Assembly (NCBI GenBank): GCA_030068075.1
Contig: CM057829.1
Location: 89,823,889-89,887,888 of the forward strand
Direction of reading: 5' to 3'
Source: Paguma larvata
Taxonomy: Eukaryota > Chordata > Mammalia > Carnivora > Viverridae
DNA: 64,000 bases
Below are positions 35,065-45,700 of the stretch, piece by piece (position 1 is the stretch's first letter; every line of letters begins with the position of its first letter). The position numbers were made by a program, and so were the translations under genes. Below the pieces are notes generated by a model that was given only the letters and a program-made list of their open reading frames with translations, did not search any database and had not been told where the DNA came from.

Positions 35065-35661
35065 ATAACCTTGTGACCATTTCTAATATTCTTAGAACTG
35101 GTTAAATTTTGCCTTTAGGACATTTTTATTTTGGTGACTTCTTTCAATTATTTAAAATTATTTTTAAAGATTTGTTTGTTTTCTACTCTGGTATAAGCCC
35201 ATTCATTGACATATGAAAGTCTGCAGAAAACAAGGTAGAATGAAATTGAATTATTCTATAGCAACAAAAGTCCTCATATATCAACTATGTTCCTTCTCCC
35301 AATGAAAATCAATTTGCCTGTTGTGCCTCAACAGACTCTTACAGAGCTGGAGTAGGAGGTAATTGCAAAGACAAGGACCATCTGTGGAAAAGGCCTTGTT
35401 TTGAGAGCCCAGACACTCACATCTATTCCTAGCTATGAATATATACCAAAGGAGAGAAGCTTCTGAAATTTCAAAGGAATATATATTCAGTGTGAAATCC
35501 ATAGCTTTGTTATTTCTGAACCTTTTGTAATAGATATACTGTAAATGAACTTTAGTCTCTCAGATAGTTTTATTTTCTCTTTTAAAAATCTACTTTTGGG
35601 AATTAATGGACATTATTTTAATATTATAATATTTATAAATAAAATATTTATTATTATAATA
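35065..35661. other. Unassigned sequence
   Basis: No gene or clear repeat; AT-rich at the right (ATAATATTTATAAATAAAAT). Confidence 0.5.
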
Positions 35662-35855
35662 AACAAATATTTATTTTTTAGAGAGAGACAGATCATGAGC
35701 AGGGCAGAGAGAGGCAGAGACACTGAATGCGAAGCAGACTCCATGCTCTGAGCTGTCAGCACAGAGCATGACACGGGGCTTGAACTCACAAGCTGTGAGT
35801 TTATGACCTGAGCTGAAGTCAGATGCTTAACCAACTGAGCCACGCAGGCAACCCC
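35662..35855 (-). mobile_element. Can-SINE, full length
   Basis: Tail ACAAATATTTATTTTTTAGA, shortened GA part, CGAAGCAGACTCCATGCTCT, CTTGAACTCACAAGCTGTG (B-box region) and head AGCCACGCAGGCAACCCC. Group without the extra segment (GAGCTGAAGTCAGATGC). No secure target-site duplication in the AT-rich flank. Confidence 0.92.
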
Positions 35856-35983
35856 TTAGTGGAAATGATTAAAGAAAAATATTTAAATCTTTAAATTATG
35901 AAAGAGAAAATATAACTAAACAAAACTAAGCAAAATGGTCAAAACTCATAATAAGGTGATTTTTTTAAGTTATACTCTTAAGT

Positions 35984-36116
35984 TACTATTATTATTATTA
36001 TCACTATTTTAAGATTTTACCTTTAAGCATTCTCTACACCCAACATTGGGCTTGAACTTACAACCCCTAGATCAAGAGTCACACACTCCACTGACTGAGC
36101 TAACCAAATGTCCCTT
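35984..36116 (-). mobile_element. Oldest-type Can-SINE, short, with (TTA)n tail
   Basis: TTATTATTATTATCACTATT tail side, AGATTTTACCTTTAAGCATT, CTCTACACCCAACATTGGGC, TTGAACTTACAACCCC, GATCAAGAGTCACACACTCC and head GAGCTAACCAAATGTCCC. This short form lacks the GA/CT block of the young elements and is the most diverged here. Confidence 0.85.
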
Positions 36117-36311
36117 AAGTTTTTATTGTAAATAAAGCTTTTGAAAGTAACTAAGTAGATACTAAACTTCATGTTTCAAATGGAATTACCTTCCAATCAA
36201 AATTTATTTTATGGATACCACCTTGAAATATATACAGCAGGTAATCTCCTTAATAAGTTCATAAAATATAAATGGTATATAACTGAGTGGCTTAACTTTA
36301 TTGCTGATTTC

Positions 36312-36501
36312 CTTTTTTTTAAATTATCTATTTAATTATTTTTAGAGACAGAGACAGTGCTAGTGAGGGCAGGGCAGAGAGAGAGAGGGAGACAGCCAGT
36401 GTAGAGCCCGAAGTGGGGCTCGAATCCACAAAAACACGAGATCGTGACCTGAGCCAAAACCAAGAGATCGTTGCTTAACCAACTGAGCCACCCAGGCGCC
36501 C
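36312..36501 (-). mobile_element. Can-SINE, full length, short GA part
   Basis: T-run, TTATTTTTAGAGACAGAGAC, GTAGAGCCCGAAGTGGGGCT, CGAATCCACAAAAACACGAG, the extra segment (GCCAAAACCAAGAGATCG) and an intact head AGCCACCCAGGCGCCC. The block between GAGACAG and CCAGTGTAGAGCCC lacks the usual CCGAAGCAGGCTCC part, an internal deletion of about 25 bases. Confidence 0.93.
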
Positions 36502-36579
36502 TTCTTATGATTTCTTATAAATGTATTTAGTATGTTAATAGATGATATATAGAGATATACATCCACATTAATCTAATCT

Positions 36580-36704
36580 TTTTTATATATAAAGTTTATT
36601 AATTTATTTTGAGAGAGTCAGGGAGAGAGAGAGAGAGAGAGAGAGAGCAGGAGAGAGGCAGAGAGAGAGGGAGAGAGAATCCTGAGCAGACTCTGTGCTG
36701 TCAG
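36580..36704 (-). mobile_element. Can-SINE 3' half, head missing, fused to L1
   Basis: From the tail side: TTTATATATAAAGTTTATTA, an expanded GA tract (36611-36677), CCTGAGCAGACTCTGTGCTG, then TCAG. Here the SINE would continue 'tcagcacagagcc', but the text instead becomes AAGTGGGATCACTGG of L1. The tRNA-derived head, A box and B box are absent. Confidence 0.9.
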
Positions 36705-37329
36705 AAGTGGGATCACTGGATGATATGGTAGTTCTATGTTTAATTTTTTTGCGGAAACTCCATACTGTTTTTCATAGTGGCTGCACCAATTTACAATTCC
36801 ACCAGCAGTGCACCTTTTCTTCACGTATTCGCCAACACTTATTATTACTTGTGCTTTTATATTAGCCATTCTAACAGGTGTGAGGTGATATTGTGGTTTT
36901 GATTTTTATCTCCTTGATGGTTAGTAATGGGCATCTTTTCATGTATCTCTGGGGCATGTGTATGTCTTCTTTGGAATAAAATGTCTATTTGGTTCATCTG
37001 CCCATTTATAATTTGAATACTTATTATACTGTTTTGTTGTATGAGTTATTTATATATTTTGTATGTTAACCTCTTATCAGATATATGATTTGCAAATATT
37101 TTCTCCCATTCTGTAAATTTCCTTTTAATTTTGTTGATGGTTTTCTTTGCTGTGTAGAAGCTTTTTAATGTGATGTAGTCTCACTTGTTTATTTTTGCTT
37201 TTTTTGCCTTTGGTTTTGATGTCAAAATAAAAAATCATTAGTGATAGTAATGTCAAGGAGCTTTTCTCCTATGTTTTATTCTAGGAGTTTATGGTTTCAG
37301 GTCTCTGGCTTAAGATTCTAGTCAATGTT

Positions 37330-37542
37330 GGAGCACCCGGGTGTTTCAGTTGGTTAAATGTCCTACTCTTGATTTCGGGCCAGGTCATGATCTTCACAGT
37401 TCCTGGATTCGAGCCCCACACACTGGGCTCTGCACTGACCTCATGGAGTCTGCTTGTGATTCTCTGTCTCCCTCTCTCTCTCTGCGTCTCCCCAGCTTGT
37501 GCTCTCTGTATCTCAAACATAAACAAATGAACATTAAAAAAA
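37330..37542 (+). mobile_element. Can-SINE nested inside the L1
   Basis: Head GGAGCACCCGGGTGTTTCAG, the extra segment CTACTCTTGATTTCGGGCC, B box GATTCGAGCCC, CTGGGCTCTGCACTGACCTC, a CT part and tail CAAACATAAACAAATGAACA with A-run. The flanking L1 text is duplicated: AAGATTCTAGTCAATGT (from 37312) and AAGACTTTAGTCAATTT (from 37543), with three mismatches in 17. Confidence 0.94.
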
Positions 37543-38284
37543 AAGACTTTAGTCAATTTCGAGTTGATTTTTGTGTGTTGAGTAAGATTGTTTTGCATGT
37601 TGCTATTCAGTATTCTCAGCACCATTTTTGAAGAATCTCTTCTTTTCCCCTTATGTATTCTTAGCTCCTTTGTGATAAATTGACTAGATATGCATGGGTT
37701 TATTTCTGGGATCTCTATTCTGTTCCATTAATCAATGTTTCTTTTTTTATGCCAATATTTTACTATTTTGACTACTGTAACTTTGTAATCTGGTTTGAAA
37801 TCAAGAGTTATGATGCCTCCAGCCTTGCCCTTCTCATTTTGCTTTGGCTCTTCAGAGTCTTTTGTCGTTCCTTACAAATTTTAGGAAAATCCCATTGGAA
37901 TTTTGACAGAGGATGCATTGAATCTATAGATCACGTTAGGTAGTATGGACATTTTAATAATATTAATTCTTCCAATTCATGAGTGTGGAATATATTTTCA
38001 TTTTATTTGTGTCTTTCTCAATCTCTTTCATGAATGTCTTAATAGTTTTCAGTGTAAACATATTTTACCTCCTTGGTTAAATATATTTGCGAAGTGTTTT
38101 ATTTTTTTGATGCAATGTAAATGGGATTATTATTTTCTTAATTTATCTTTCTGATAGTTTGTTGTTACTGTATGAAACACAACTGATTTTTATAAATCGA
38201 TTTTGGATCCTGAAACTTTACTGATTTTTTTAGTCTGTACAGTTTTTTGATGGAGTCTTTAGGGTTTTCTATATATAATATCTT

Positions 38285-38657
38285 GTCATGTGCAAATACA
38301 GACTTTACATTTTTCTTTCCAATGTTATCATTATTGTTACTACTATTATAACAACAGTTATAATTATTATTTGCCTAATCACTCTGGTTTGAACTTCCAA
38401 GACTGTGTTTAAAAAAAGAGAGTGGGCATTCTTGTCTTATTCCAATCTTATAGGAAAAACTTTCAGCTTTTCACCAGTAGTATGGTGTTAGATGTGGGCT
38501 TGTCATAAATAATATTCATTATGTTGGGATACGTTCTCTCTATATCCAGTCTGTTGAAAGTTTTTATCATGAAAGAATGTCTAATTTTATCAAATGCTTT
38601 TTCGACATCTATCGAGATATGATTTTTATCATTCATTTTGTTAATATGATGTGTCAC
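38285..38657 (-). pseudogene. L1 ORF2 reverse-transcriptase relic
   Basis: The minus strand encodes a 64-codon open piece (38463-38657) with the L1 RT motif VEKAFDKI and the following [12 protein letters not shown] segment. This is the region around the first catalytic aspartate of the RT palm. Further along (38285-38299, minus) the FADD catalytic box reads FAHD, so the first aspartate of the pair is lost. Frames shift between the two parts. In intact L1 this protein copies L1 and SINE RNA into new genomic sites; this copy cannot. Confidence 0.85.
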
Positions 38658-39143
38658 ATTAATTGATTTGCAGATGTTGAACCATCCTTGTATAAATTAC
38701 ACTGGATCATGGTGTATGATTCTTTTCGTGTACTGTTGAATTTGGTTTGCTTATATTTTGTTAAGTAATTTTGAATCTATGTTCATTAGGAATATGGGTC
38801 TATAATTTTCTTTTCTGATAGTGGGTTTGCCTAGTTTTGGTATCAGGTTATTGCTAGCCTCATAGGATGAGTTTGGAAATTTTCTGTCTTCTGTTTTTTG
38901 GAAGGATTTGAGAAGATTGGTATTAATTCTTCTTTAAATATTTAGTGGAATTCAGCAGTGAAGTTATTTTGTCCTGGATTTTTCTTTGTTGGAAGGTTTT
39001 GATAATTGATTCAATCTCCTTGCTAGTAGGTAGTTGTTAAGATTTTCTATTTTTTCATGATTCAGTCTTTCTGTTTCTAGGAATTTACCCATTTCTCTTA
39101 GTTGTCCAATTTGTTGATCTATAATTGTTTATGGTAGTTTCTT

Positions 39144-39350
39144 TTTTTAATTTTTTTAAAGTTTATTTATTTTGAGAGAGAGAGAGTGCACGCACAGCTA
39201 GGGAGGGACAGAGAGACAGAATTTCAAGCAGGCTCCACACCATCAGCACAGAGTCAGATGTGGGGCTTGAACTCAAAAAATCATGAGATAGTGAGTGACC
39301 TGAGCCAAGATCAAGAGTCAGATGCTTAACTGTGCCACCCAGGTGCCCCT
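39144..39350 (-). mobile_element. Can-SINE nested inside the L1, head damaged
   Basis: Tail TTTTAATTTTTTTAAAGTTT, GA part, AAGCAGGCTCCACACCATCA, CTTGAACTCAAAAAATCATG, the extra segment (GCCAAGATCAAGAGTCAG) and head TGCCACCCAGGTGCCCC, with a small deletion between GCTTAAC and TGTGCC. Duplicated L1 text flanks it: GTTTATGGTAGTTTCTT (39127-39143) and GTTTACCATAATTTCTT (39351-39367). Confidence 0.94.
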
Positions 39351-39500
39351 GTTTACCATAATTTCTTATGCCCCTTTGTATTTGTGTGGTATCAGTTGTA
39401 ACGTCTGCTTTTTCCTTTCTGATTTTATTTACTTGAATCCTCTCTCTTTTTCCCTGGTTAGTATAGCTAATGCCTTGTCTATGATGCTTTTATTTTCCTT

Positions 39501-41002
39501 ATTTTTAACTCTGAGATAGTATATTTCTTCCCCTGCCCCTTACAAACACTCTTTCTTACTACCATAAGTACTTTTGAGTTTGAGACCATTCTAATGTCTA
39601 GTTTTTTTGTGTGGAAAATATTTTACTTTAAGTGTTCATAATACAACATGATATAAACATTTTAAGTATTTTTGGTAAACTAAAGCTGAATTCATTTTAT
39701 GACTAATGAGATGGAAGCAGAGAGGAGTATAACAGGAGATGCTTTGCCATCACAATGAGGCCAAGGTTAGTTACCTAATTTTTTGCTTAGAGGTGAAAAT
39801 CTGTTGTAGATGTATGTCTCTTTCAGAATTACTCAAGCATAAATGGAGGTAGAGATTCTCTATAATGAACTCAGAATTTACCATAAGACATTGTCAGTCT
39901 CAAAGCATTTGTATTATTTTCTAGTATAGACATTTCATACTTGTCCTTGGCCTCAATCTCTGTCTTTAAAATCATTTTAAATTATATAATTGGTACGTGA
40001 TACTGGTGGTATTCTGGTAATGGTGGTGGTGGGTGGGTTGTCTGCTAAAGTTCTTTGGATGGAAGAGTATAGGAAGATGTTAGAATTTGTTCTTATCTTT
40101 TTCGGGAGTGTGTTTTTCCATTATAAACTTTACCCTGCTGAGTTCAGGACCGATGGGCTTTCTGGCCAGAGATGGCCCAGGAGTAGATCTTCAACTTGAA
40201 CACGAAGGAAACCGCATATTGATAGGGATAAAGACAGTCCAAGGAAACAAAGATAATTGTTGAACGAAGCCTCTGTTCTGAAAATATGTTACTCTTGAAT
40301 AATTGAATAATAATTTAATAACTAGGGTGAATCAGCCCTAGTGGTCACTTTGTTCAATGATCCATTTTTTTTTTTTCCTAAAGGATTTCTGTCATGTTCA
40401 CTCATATGTGAGCAAGTTGCAGGCTTAGTTTGTATTTATTTCTCAATCTCTGGGGCTGGTACAATCCCTAGCACATTGTGCCATAATATGTGATAATCTT
40501 GTGATAGATCTATTTTGCCGAAGCCTCAATCAATTAATTTCTCCTATTTATATATGGTAACATTGCAAGAGCATTGTACTAGGTGATGTTACTTTAATTC
40601 AATATATAAAATTTATGAATGTATACTTTTCTATTTTTTTTTGCTAGTAGATCAACCTTTTATTTAAATACAGGTTCAAAAATTAGACATTAATTTCTGA
40701 AAAAATGATTCAATTAAATAAAATCTAAGAAAAAATAAATGTATTGAATAGTATAAAATGTAAAGAATTGTATTCTAAGTCCATAAGCTTTGTGTTATTT
40801 CCACTAAGCAGTTTTTGAGACATTTGGGAAAAACAGTTTACATTAGAAAACATATCTTTTATTTTGTTAGCAATCTGAGAGTAAACATACCTGAACATGT
40901 TGTCAACATCCCCTCCTCTTTGACCTCCTCCTCCTCTTTCTTTTTCCTTTTTTTGCATATTGAGTCATTTGTTTTTAGCTGAACTATGATTTCACATAGA
41001 AA
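39501..41002. other. Unassigned; short (TGG)n and T-run
   Basis: A short GGTGGT run is at about 40003-40036 and a T-run at about 40365-40376. The minus-strand frame at 40725-40958 starts in a GA-rich stretch and is judged chance. No gene recognised. Confidence 0.5.
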
Positions 41003-41014
41003 ATATAAATGGCA

Positions 41015-41234
41015 GGGGCACCTGGATGGCTCAGTCAGTTAAGTGTCTGACTTCGGCTCAGGTCATGGTCTCATGGTTTGTGAGTTTGAGCCCCGTATTG
41101 GGCTCTGTGCTGACAGTTCAGAGACAGGAGCCTGCTTCGGATTCTGTGTCTCTCCTTCTCTCTCCCCTCCCCTACGCATACTCTGTCTCTGTATCTCTCA
41201 AAAATAAATAAACGTTAAAAATATTTTTAAAAAT
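41015..41234 (+). mobile_element. Can-SINE, full length, well preserved
   Basis: Head GGGGCACCTGGATGGCTCAG, GACTTCGGCTCAGGTCATGG (no extra segment), a B-box region GAGTTTGAGCC with C-to-T change, CTGCTTCGGATTCTGTGTCT and tail CAAAAATAAATAAACGTTAA. A perfect 12-bp target-site duplication ATATAAATGGCA flanks it (41003-41014 and 41235-41246). Confidence 0.97.
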
Positions 41235-41246
41235 ATATAAATGGCA

Positions 41247-44099
41247 TGCCATTGCTTAATTCTACTAATTGAATATAATTCTGAGGCTCTCTCAAAGACA
41301 TAGAATTTTGTGTTTGTTCTTATTGAAACCATTAAACTCTAGCTTTATACTCTTCACATAGTAAGTGAGGAGATTATTTATGGGCTTTTGTGGCTGGTCA
41401 CATTCTGCATTATATTGTCTTAAATTAGTATCTGTGGCCTCATCTGCATGCCCTCTCATGTCATTTCCATTTCATACCCTCGCTGGCATTAAATATTTCC
41501 TTTCTGTGTAACATCTGTGAGCATTTTTATTTTCCACCCTCTCTACTTTCAATCTAGAGATTTTTCTAGAAAAGATAACTAGTAAATAATTGTCCTTCAG
41601 TTGAACAACCAGAGTACTTGAACCTAACACATGCTTAGCTACCACCAGCAAGGAATAAGAAGCATGTCTGTAAGCACTTGCCATGTCAGCAGGCATTGCC
41701 AGGGGGTCAAGGGCGGCACTAATTCTTGGAGGCATTCAAACCACGCTTCTTGGTCTAAAAGTCCGAAGGAACTGTTGCAGTCTACAGGAGTCTTTAGTCA
41801 CTACTATAACCATGGCGGCATTTGTTATGTTTACGTTTATCCTTCTCTAGGATCAGCATGACTTATACAATTTAAAAAATCACTCTTTTTAAAAATTTTT
41901 GCCCAGAGGAAATTGTTGTTTTGGAGAGTGGAGGGGTAAGTATAGTCTACCTCAGTGTGTGTAGAAAATCGACATGTTTACCAAAATTTTTATCAAATAT
42001 CCAAGGTGATACACATGAGGCAAGTTCTGTCACATCATGTAGCAAAATGCATTTTTATATTGACTTCCAATGCAAGTTAATCTCTTCTATTTTCCTATCA
42101 GGGCATAAACATCTCAAGGTATCTGACTGTTACATATTACTTCCCAGTGCAACTGAGGAGCCTGCTACAAAACGTAGGATACCCGAACTTCAAACTTTTG
42201 ACCGAGGGCTCATATGTCTTTTAAGTGTATGCTTGTATCTAAGAATCCTGTTATGGCAAGTACTAGAGAGTCATAAATAAGAGCCATTTCAGAAAAAAAT
42301 ATGAAGCCCTTGTGATACATAAATAAAGCTATAGTCTAATAATGAACACATTATGTTTTTATATCTGGAAATTTAATCAGCTTGTTTTGGAATAATGAGG
42401 ATTTCCACCCTGCTTAGAAAAGGTCTTCATAATGGTGTTTGGGTGTTAAAAGTTAAATGTTTTGAAGTTGTTGTTAGAAATTAAAGTAATTGTTCTTCAG
42501 ATCTAGTTTGCTTTCTTTGACAGCTGGATTATAGTTGGTTACATATGGGTAAAAAAATTCAACATCAGGCTAAATGTAACTTTGCATCTGACACAGAAGT
42601 TCTTAAAGGAAACTAATTGGCCAGTTTGCACTGTAAAGAAATGATATGAATTATACTGACGTATTTGATTTCACAGGTCAGGAATATATCATTTAAAAAA
42701 TCCATATAAATGACATAATAACAGCATTCCCTGTATGTTTTTAAACAGTGTCTCTGAGCACAACATTTTTATGAAAACAATCACCAAATAATGAATATTA
42801 ATCAGTGATATTAAAAGTAATCCACATATTTATAGAAAGCATAATTTTTCTTTTAAATAAGAAATAATCCACCAGTGAACGTTAAATTAGAACACCTATA
42901 ATTTGATGAGCCCATAACTAAACCTAAATATTAAAGTTTTAAATCACAAAATGAAACCAAATGTTTTATAAAAACATTTAATAAAACAGGAGCACTGACT
43001 ATTTAGAGTGCATATAACTGAATGTGTTTGTCTTAAATCATACTATGAATTGAAAACATAGGTCAATACAATTCATCAGAAGAATGTATGACTTATTAAA
43101 CTTATTTTCCTTGTGATAAGCAATTGATAAGGTATTAATTAGATCTCTCATAACTTTGTCTTAAGATAAGTCAACATAATATATAATCTCTTTCATGAAA
43201 CAGCCTTGAGAAAGGACTGTATGAAAGCTACTATTAATCTGATGAATGGTCAAAGAGTTCCTGTGTGGGGGTGGGCAGGAGGAGAGGGGAAAGGTAGAGT
43301 AGGGACACTTATAATATCCCGATAACCCGTTGACTATATTTTATATCCAACAGTGTATTTCACTAGGGCCAGGGATACGCTAGTTCATTTCTTCCCAACA
43401 TTAAATAGTCTCCTTTCGTTCTCTTCTTGGCTTATATAAAATTGTGCCAAATTTAGAAAAAAACAAGCTAAAGTGCACAGGAGAACTGAAATATGCCCCC
43501 TATGTATTACTGAAAGCATCCCAGGAGCCGTTCTCCAGCATCAGGTTAAATCTGAACTCTGTCTATGTATTTTCTATATTGTTGACTAAAATGGGAAGAT
43601 CAGAATAGTTTTGGCACTGAACTAGTTCATTTTGTTTGAGTCTCTGCTCTATTACAGAACACAACAAGCCAGAAAGCAACCTTCCTGGATTAGTTTGTGT
43701 GCTGGTGCCAAAAGAGCTAATCAGAGTCCAGCATATGGGGCATTTGAACAAGGAAATGGGTGTTAAGTATCTGGTCTGTGTTTTGGACTGTTTTTGAAGC
43801 ATGTGGGTTTTGCTTGGTAATTTTAGAAGTAGCCGGGAGGGGATAGAACAGCTGTGGCCACTCTACCTGGAAGTGGTCTAAATTACTCCCTTGGCCTTCC
43901 CACCTTCTCTCCATGAAAATTCTTCTTTGGCTTCATGGATGCTTTTTCAAGTTGCCTAAGAGCTATTTGATGAAGGGTAACTTATAGATTTAGAAATGAA
44001 ATTGTTGCTGGTGTACTACGTTCAAACTTAGTGAAAACTTATTGAATATCGACTATGCATCCGGCAACGTGTAGATTGTATTCGTTGAGATGTAAAAGA
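41247..44099. other. Unassigned sequence, 2.85 kb, contains the window's longest open frame
   Basis: No repeat recognised. The longest frame in the window (41921-42280, +, 119 codons) lies here. Its product has no signal peptide, no domain I recognise and average AT-rich codon use, so I do not call a gene. The piece 41620-41830 is slightly richer in CpG than its surroundings. 42300-43250 is smooth AT-rich sequence. Confidence 0.5.
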
Positions 44100-44265
44100 A
44101 AACAGTGGTAAAGAGCAATTCTGAAGCCAGATCACACGGGTTTGAGTCGCAGTTTCTGCCATTTTCTAGTGTAGAAAACGCAGTTAGACTGCAGGCGTCT
44201 GCCTCTTAGGTACTTCCTCTTCCTCACCTGTACAATGGGAAGGTGAATAGAAGTCAGTATGATAC
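44100..44265 (+). mobile_element. MIR SINE, sense fragment
   Basis: GTGGTAAAGAGCAATTCTGA, AGCCAGATCACACGGGTTTG, AGTCGCAGTTTCTGCCATTT, CTCTTCCTCACCTGTACAAT, GGGAAGGTGAATAG fit the MIR head and core; the centre is diverged. Confidence 0.75.
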
Positions 44266-44359
44266 ATAGTGTTCGATGAAAGAACACACATCCCTACATT
44301 TTTGAAAGCCCCAAGACTCTCAGTCCTTAGAGTTCTTCATTTCTTTTTCTACATTTTTT

Positions 44360-45360
44360 CCTCAGGTGATTTATCTATTCATTGTGATTTTAAATCCTGT
44401 CTATGATCTGATGAATCCCAAATGTATGTCTCAATATCTGGCTTTCTCCTTCTAGACGCTTACACCATTTCATACTGCATTCCTGATTTTATCCCCTACA
44501 AAGCTGTTTGTTTTTTTTTTTTTTAATTTTTCTTGAGTCAGCAAATGACAACTCTACCCCCACCAGTTGCACAGGCCAACACATTTGGAAATCATTTTTA
44601 AATCTTCTTTTTTCCCCTTACACTGTGTATGCAATCTGTGAGCTAAAGCTATCAATTCTACCTTGAAATTATATCCAGAATCTGACCTCTTCTCCCCTTT
44701 CCTACTGTTACCTTCCTTGTCTAAGCCATATCATCTCTCGCCTGGATTGTTAACAGTAGCCTCCCACTGGCATCTCTTTTTGCCCCCCTTTAGTCTCTTT
44801 TGAACACAACAAAATGATTCTTATGAGTAAAATCATAACACCCCTCTTCTGGAAAAAACCAAAACCCTTACCACCACTGCTAAGGCCCTACCTGAGCCCC
44901 ACCGCCTACACTGGTCTCCTCGTTGTCAGCTCCCTCCTCCTGCCTCCATGAACTCCTTGCTCTCTTTTGGACATGTCAGTAGTGTTTCAGCCTGCAAAGT
45001 GTTTGCACTTTCCTATTTCCTTTACCTGGAGTGCTCTTCCTTCAGACAGAGCTCCCTCCCACTCCTCCCATCCGATCTGTGCACAACTGTCACCTACTTA
45101 GTGAGCTGGCCACTCTATTAAAATTACCACCTAACTCCTAGTACTCTGAATTTTCTTCCCTGCTTTATTTTTCTTCATAACAATAACCACCACTCTCACA
45201 CTATATAATTTATTTACCTGCTTATTTTTTCCAATAGACTCTAAGTTCCAAGAGAGTAAGGATTTTTGTCTCTTTTGTTCATTGCTATATCCCCAGAGCT
45301 TACAGTAGTGCCTAGTACATATTAGGCATGTAATAAAATTTGTTAAATGATTTAATTAAT
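44360..45360 (+). mobile_element. L2 LINE, sense, C-terminal ORF plus complete 3' end
   Basis: About 1 kb colinear with L2. In order: 'ttatatccagaatctgacctc', CATCTCTCGCCTGGATTGTT, AACAGTAGCCTCCCACTGGC, AAAATGATTCTTATGAGTAA, CTACCTGAGCCCCACCGCCT, GTTTGCACTTTCCTATTTCC, CTGGAGTGCTCTTCCTTCAG, CTTTATTTTTCTTCATAACA, 'aggatttttgtctcttttgttca', CAGTAGTGCCTAGTACATAT, TAATAAAATTTGTTAAATGA. A T-run insertion lies at about 44511-44524. The coding part is full of stops. Confidence 0.88.
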
Positions 45361-45700
45361 TTATGCTTTAAGTATCTACTGAGAACTGAACATATAGCAT
45401 TGGATTAGGTGGTGCTTAGGATAAAGAGGGGATAAAAATACTCTATACCTTCAAGAGAATGAAAATATAAGTTAAGAAATAGTGATACACAGATAGTACA
45501 CAAATATCTGCAGTATAAGACAGAATATAAGTGACATAAAAAATTAGAAGTAAATGCTCAGGATTATAAGGTGAACTTCTTTGAGAAATTGGCCTTTAAG
45601 AATGGACCCTGAATATATAATAGAATTTCAACCAGGAGAAATGAAATGGGAAATGGAGGATTGCTAAAATGGAAAGAATAGGAGGAAATCTATACAGAAA
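45361..45700 (-). mobile_element. L2 LINE 3' end, antisense (second copy)
   Basis: Starts immediately after the preceding L2 end: AGTATCTACTGAGAACTGAA, ATTGGATTAGGTGGTGCTTA, CTCTATACCTTCAAGAGAAT, 'aagtgacataaaaaattagaagtaaatgc', TTCTTTGAGAAATTGGCCTT, AGAATGGACCCTGAATATAT. The two copies converge 3' end to 3' end. Confidence 0.65.

Larger units (their letters stand above)
36702..39500 (-). mobile_element. L1 (LINE-1) ORF2 part, antisense, with two nested SINEs
   Basis: Reading right to left it covers most of the RT domain to near the end of ORF2. The 3' UTR and final ORF2 codons are missing. Recognisable antisense pieces are CAATCTCCTTGCTAGTAGG, TTGAACCATCCTTGTATAAA, CTTTCAGCTTTTCACCAGTA, GTTGATGGTTTTCTTTGCTG, TCTAACAGGTGTGAGGTGAT and GATCACTGGATGATATGGTA. 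Can-SINEs inserted later at 37330-37542 and 39144-39350 interrupt it. It is degenerate with many stops and frameshifts. The 5' boundary near 39500 is approximate. Confidence 0.92.

Noticed and set aside
41026..41211. Repeated short frames beginning like MAQSVKCLTS (also at 1688-1930, 23063-23293, 35613-35843)
   Set aside because: They are translations of the Can-SINE head and body in the same relative frame; the similarity reflects the repeat, not a protein family.
41921..42280. Longest open frame in the window (119 codons, +)
   Set aside because: No domain, signal peptide, Kozak context of note, splice context or codon bias; a frame of this length is expected by chance in 64 kb.
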